Assembly: GCF_003970865.1 (NCBI RefSeq) | Contig: NZ_RXLZ01000019.1 | Span: 1-64,000 of the forward strand | DNA: 64,000 nucleotides | Source of the DNA: Stenotrophomonas maltophilia | GTDB taxonomy: Bacteria > Pseudomonadota > Gammaproteobacteria > Xanthomonadales > Xanthomonadaceae | Reading direction: 5' to 3' | Shown here: in pieces, positions 63,601 to 64,000 of the stretch | Layout of the letters: the number at the start of each line of letters is the position of its first letter | Numbering within the stretch: the stretch's first letter is position 1 | Notes under the pieces: model-generated | Database searches by the model: none | The model's input: only the letters and a program-made list of their open reading frames with translations | What the model was told of the DNA's origin: nothing | Translations under genes and position numbers: made by a program

Positions 63601-64000
63601 GCGCCCCAGGGCGCCCTCAACAGCACGCTGGCGCTGTTGCTCCGACCGAGCCAGGCCTGCTTCCTGCTTATCCAGCGCCTTGAGCGCGCTGTTGTAGTCC
63701 TCGGTGGTGATCAGGCCGCGCGCCATCACCCGATCAAGCATCGCCTCGGTGTCGGCCAGGTCGGACATGCTCGCCGCGCCGCGCTCCAGACGTGCATCGA
63801 GCTCGGAGATGAGGCGGATCTCATCGGCCACTGTTTTCTGCACCGCCGCGCCGGACGTTCGGACGCGATCTGCGGCGGCCGCCACATCCGTCGACATGGC
63901 CTTGGCTGATTCTCCTGCCGCGGCCATGCCCGCCGCGCCGGCGGCCGCCTTCTGGCCAGCATCCTCCATTTGGCTGCCCGAGGCGGCACTGTTGCGGGCG
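60682..64000 (-). CDS. Phage tail tape measure protein (5' end cut by window)
   Basis: At least 1,105 codons; the frame is open to the window edge, so the true start lies outside. Long helical and coiled-coil segments ([41 protein letters not shown]), a hydrophobic glycine-rich stretch ([15 protein letters not shown]) and a C-terminal part with [22 protein letters not shown] (the GGxTGxGG...VHxGEfV motif of lambda H-like tape measures) identify it. It sets tail length and is ejected with the DNA. Confidence 0.85.
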   Translation of the reverse strand, partial: ARNSAASGSQMEDAGQKAAAGAAGMAAAGESAKAMSTDVAAAADRVRTSGAAVQKTVADEIRLISELDARLERGAASMSDLADTEAMLDRVMARGLITTEDYNSALKALDKQEAGLARSEQQRQRAVEGALGRYDSASVKLQKLERDEQELKAAVDAGRISREQYNRALAGINVQRNAVKVAEATSRSLGAGAISAGQYQMAMRQLPAQITDITTSIVSGMPIWMVAIQQGGQLKDSFGGVVPAARALTGALNPAVVVLGGVAAGLGVVGFAALQGYKQLRAFDAAVISTGHSLGVSSGQLYAQANAVGAVTGEYSDATAAAQQLAASGKLTANTLSTAISVAVNLAKLTGESIEGTTAKVVEVSKAPSATLAKLNEQYHFLTAAVYEQVRALEDQGKATDAAKTALEAIANVSDQRVREMESRAGYLEQAWDAVARTLKRVWQGLKDIGRTDSEAMLRAETAAMRGTTEQLQQALKNGNAPAIGYYYDQQIKQIDRLRKARAAYDRDVNAAESAGQAQRVQDAGVEAAKAIASGLEEGASKAEKLKKATEEVAKQFRELRKANPGSDLLKGVSFGDDGSVSGGAYDKRVAQLQEKFKERTRKTPKTESQKDEAAAQRELERLKQQIDLVGTLDETRKKATETSRIQAAIAEGNFQNASAKTKQDLLDEAKKLDLANLRVEADRKMLDIRDRIAALQGRGPDAELAKTTRELTKLKEELEAAGRAADAADISKLMDLSKASTDLKNLQETYDRVMGGIALAQQRIQLELQAGLITQAGAQQRVVDLYRQQSGALQALVPQMQAAAEKLKDPAALANVEQIKLKLQEMEATTNLLQQSIRNTLEGSFSNLFTSLIMQTDSLSESVRNFFLSIAQGIAEFAAAQLAQAATMKLMGLFAGDKGNGGGDGAQDMAKAAAATAAAGAIVSVGASKLETSATTLGSSSVGLIVGAQAISQAARQMQAAAAAMAVSSAAGYSSGGFTGPGGKYQLAGFVHAGEFVHRQEVVRQPGALAFLSAFNQVGMAAIDRWRGYADGGHVAAMPMLQRSPVFTSAASAPPSTAAQLGLRVINQVSPDLLDQYLDDPGSDTTVINKINRNSAAIRQVLGL

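Overview
The window is high-GC gammaproteobacterial DNA that fits the Stenotrophomonas maltophilia complex (Xanthomonadaceae). The evidence is the gene order lptD-surA-pdxA-rsmA-apaG-apaH, a StmPr-type secreted subtilase, and more than twenty GTAG-headed palindromes of the SMAG (S. maltophilia GTAG) REP family. It lies at a contig end. Positions 78-147 read as an error-rich Illumina/Nextera P5-index-Read1 adapter and 1-77 is low-complexity G/T noise, so the last ~33 codons of apaH as written are not genomic.

Layout. 47-6993 (minus) is the outer-membrane biogenesis/housekeeping operon apaH<apaG<rsmA<pdxA<surA<lptD with stop/start overlaps. 7083-9178 (minus) holds a class II-like deacetylase, a cob(I)alamin adenosyltransferase and a small membrane protein. 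9285-11671 (plus) is a ubiquinone hydroxylase pair (ubiH, ubiI-like). 11909-17282 (minus) has an EF-hand protein, rlmM, a nucleoside deaminase, two proteins of unknown role and glnS. 17499-18458 (plus) is a DUF2007 protein and msrA. 19325-24289 (minus) holds tal, rnk and the peroxide module oxyR-ahpF-ahpC with a likely OxyR operator. 24613-29797 has prmC, a prolyl iminopeptidase, and a LysR regulator divergent from a DHA2 transporter. 29911-32792 (minus) is a four-gene overlapping metabolic/repair cluster. 33103-35424 is a large DUF1631 protein. 35477-39904 is the proton-translocating transhydrogenase (pntAA, pntAB, pntB), split by an opposite-strand ECF sigma/small membrane protein/DUF3106 unit. 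40144-50226 has sufT, ilvE, a membrane-protein/regulator/M23 peptidase set, a StmPr-like protease, wrbA, a YihY protein and a lipid-anchored thioredoxin.

50937-64000 (minus) is the tail end of a siphovirus-like prophage: tape measure protein (cut by the window edge), two related virion proteins, tail-tip proteins including a BR0599/DUF2163 protein and a J-like protein, an S74-chaperone tail fibre and a Dam-type methylase. No integrase or att site is visible.

The most unusual content is non-coding. Two convergent intergenic regions (18459-19324 and 50227-50936) each carry a head-to-head pair of long-stem structured repeats (A/B and C/D). The long outer stems differ in sequence between copies but keep pairing. 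Three of the four share a core with CsrA/RsmA-like ACANGGACGU sites, nearby hairpins have AGGA or AUGGAU loops, and three of the four end in hexanucleotide tracts. I did not recognise this family. A dispersed RsmA-binding (sponge-like) RNA is a testable hypothesis. The cores of B and C are a perfect 96-bp inverted repeat that could flip the ~31 kb between them.
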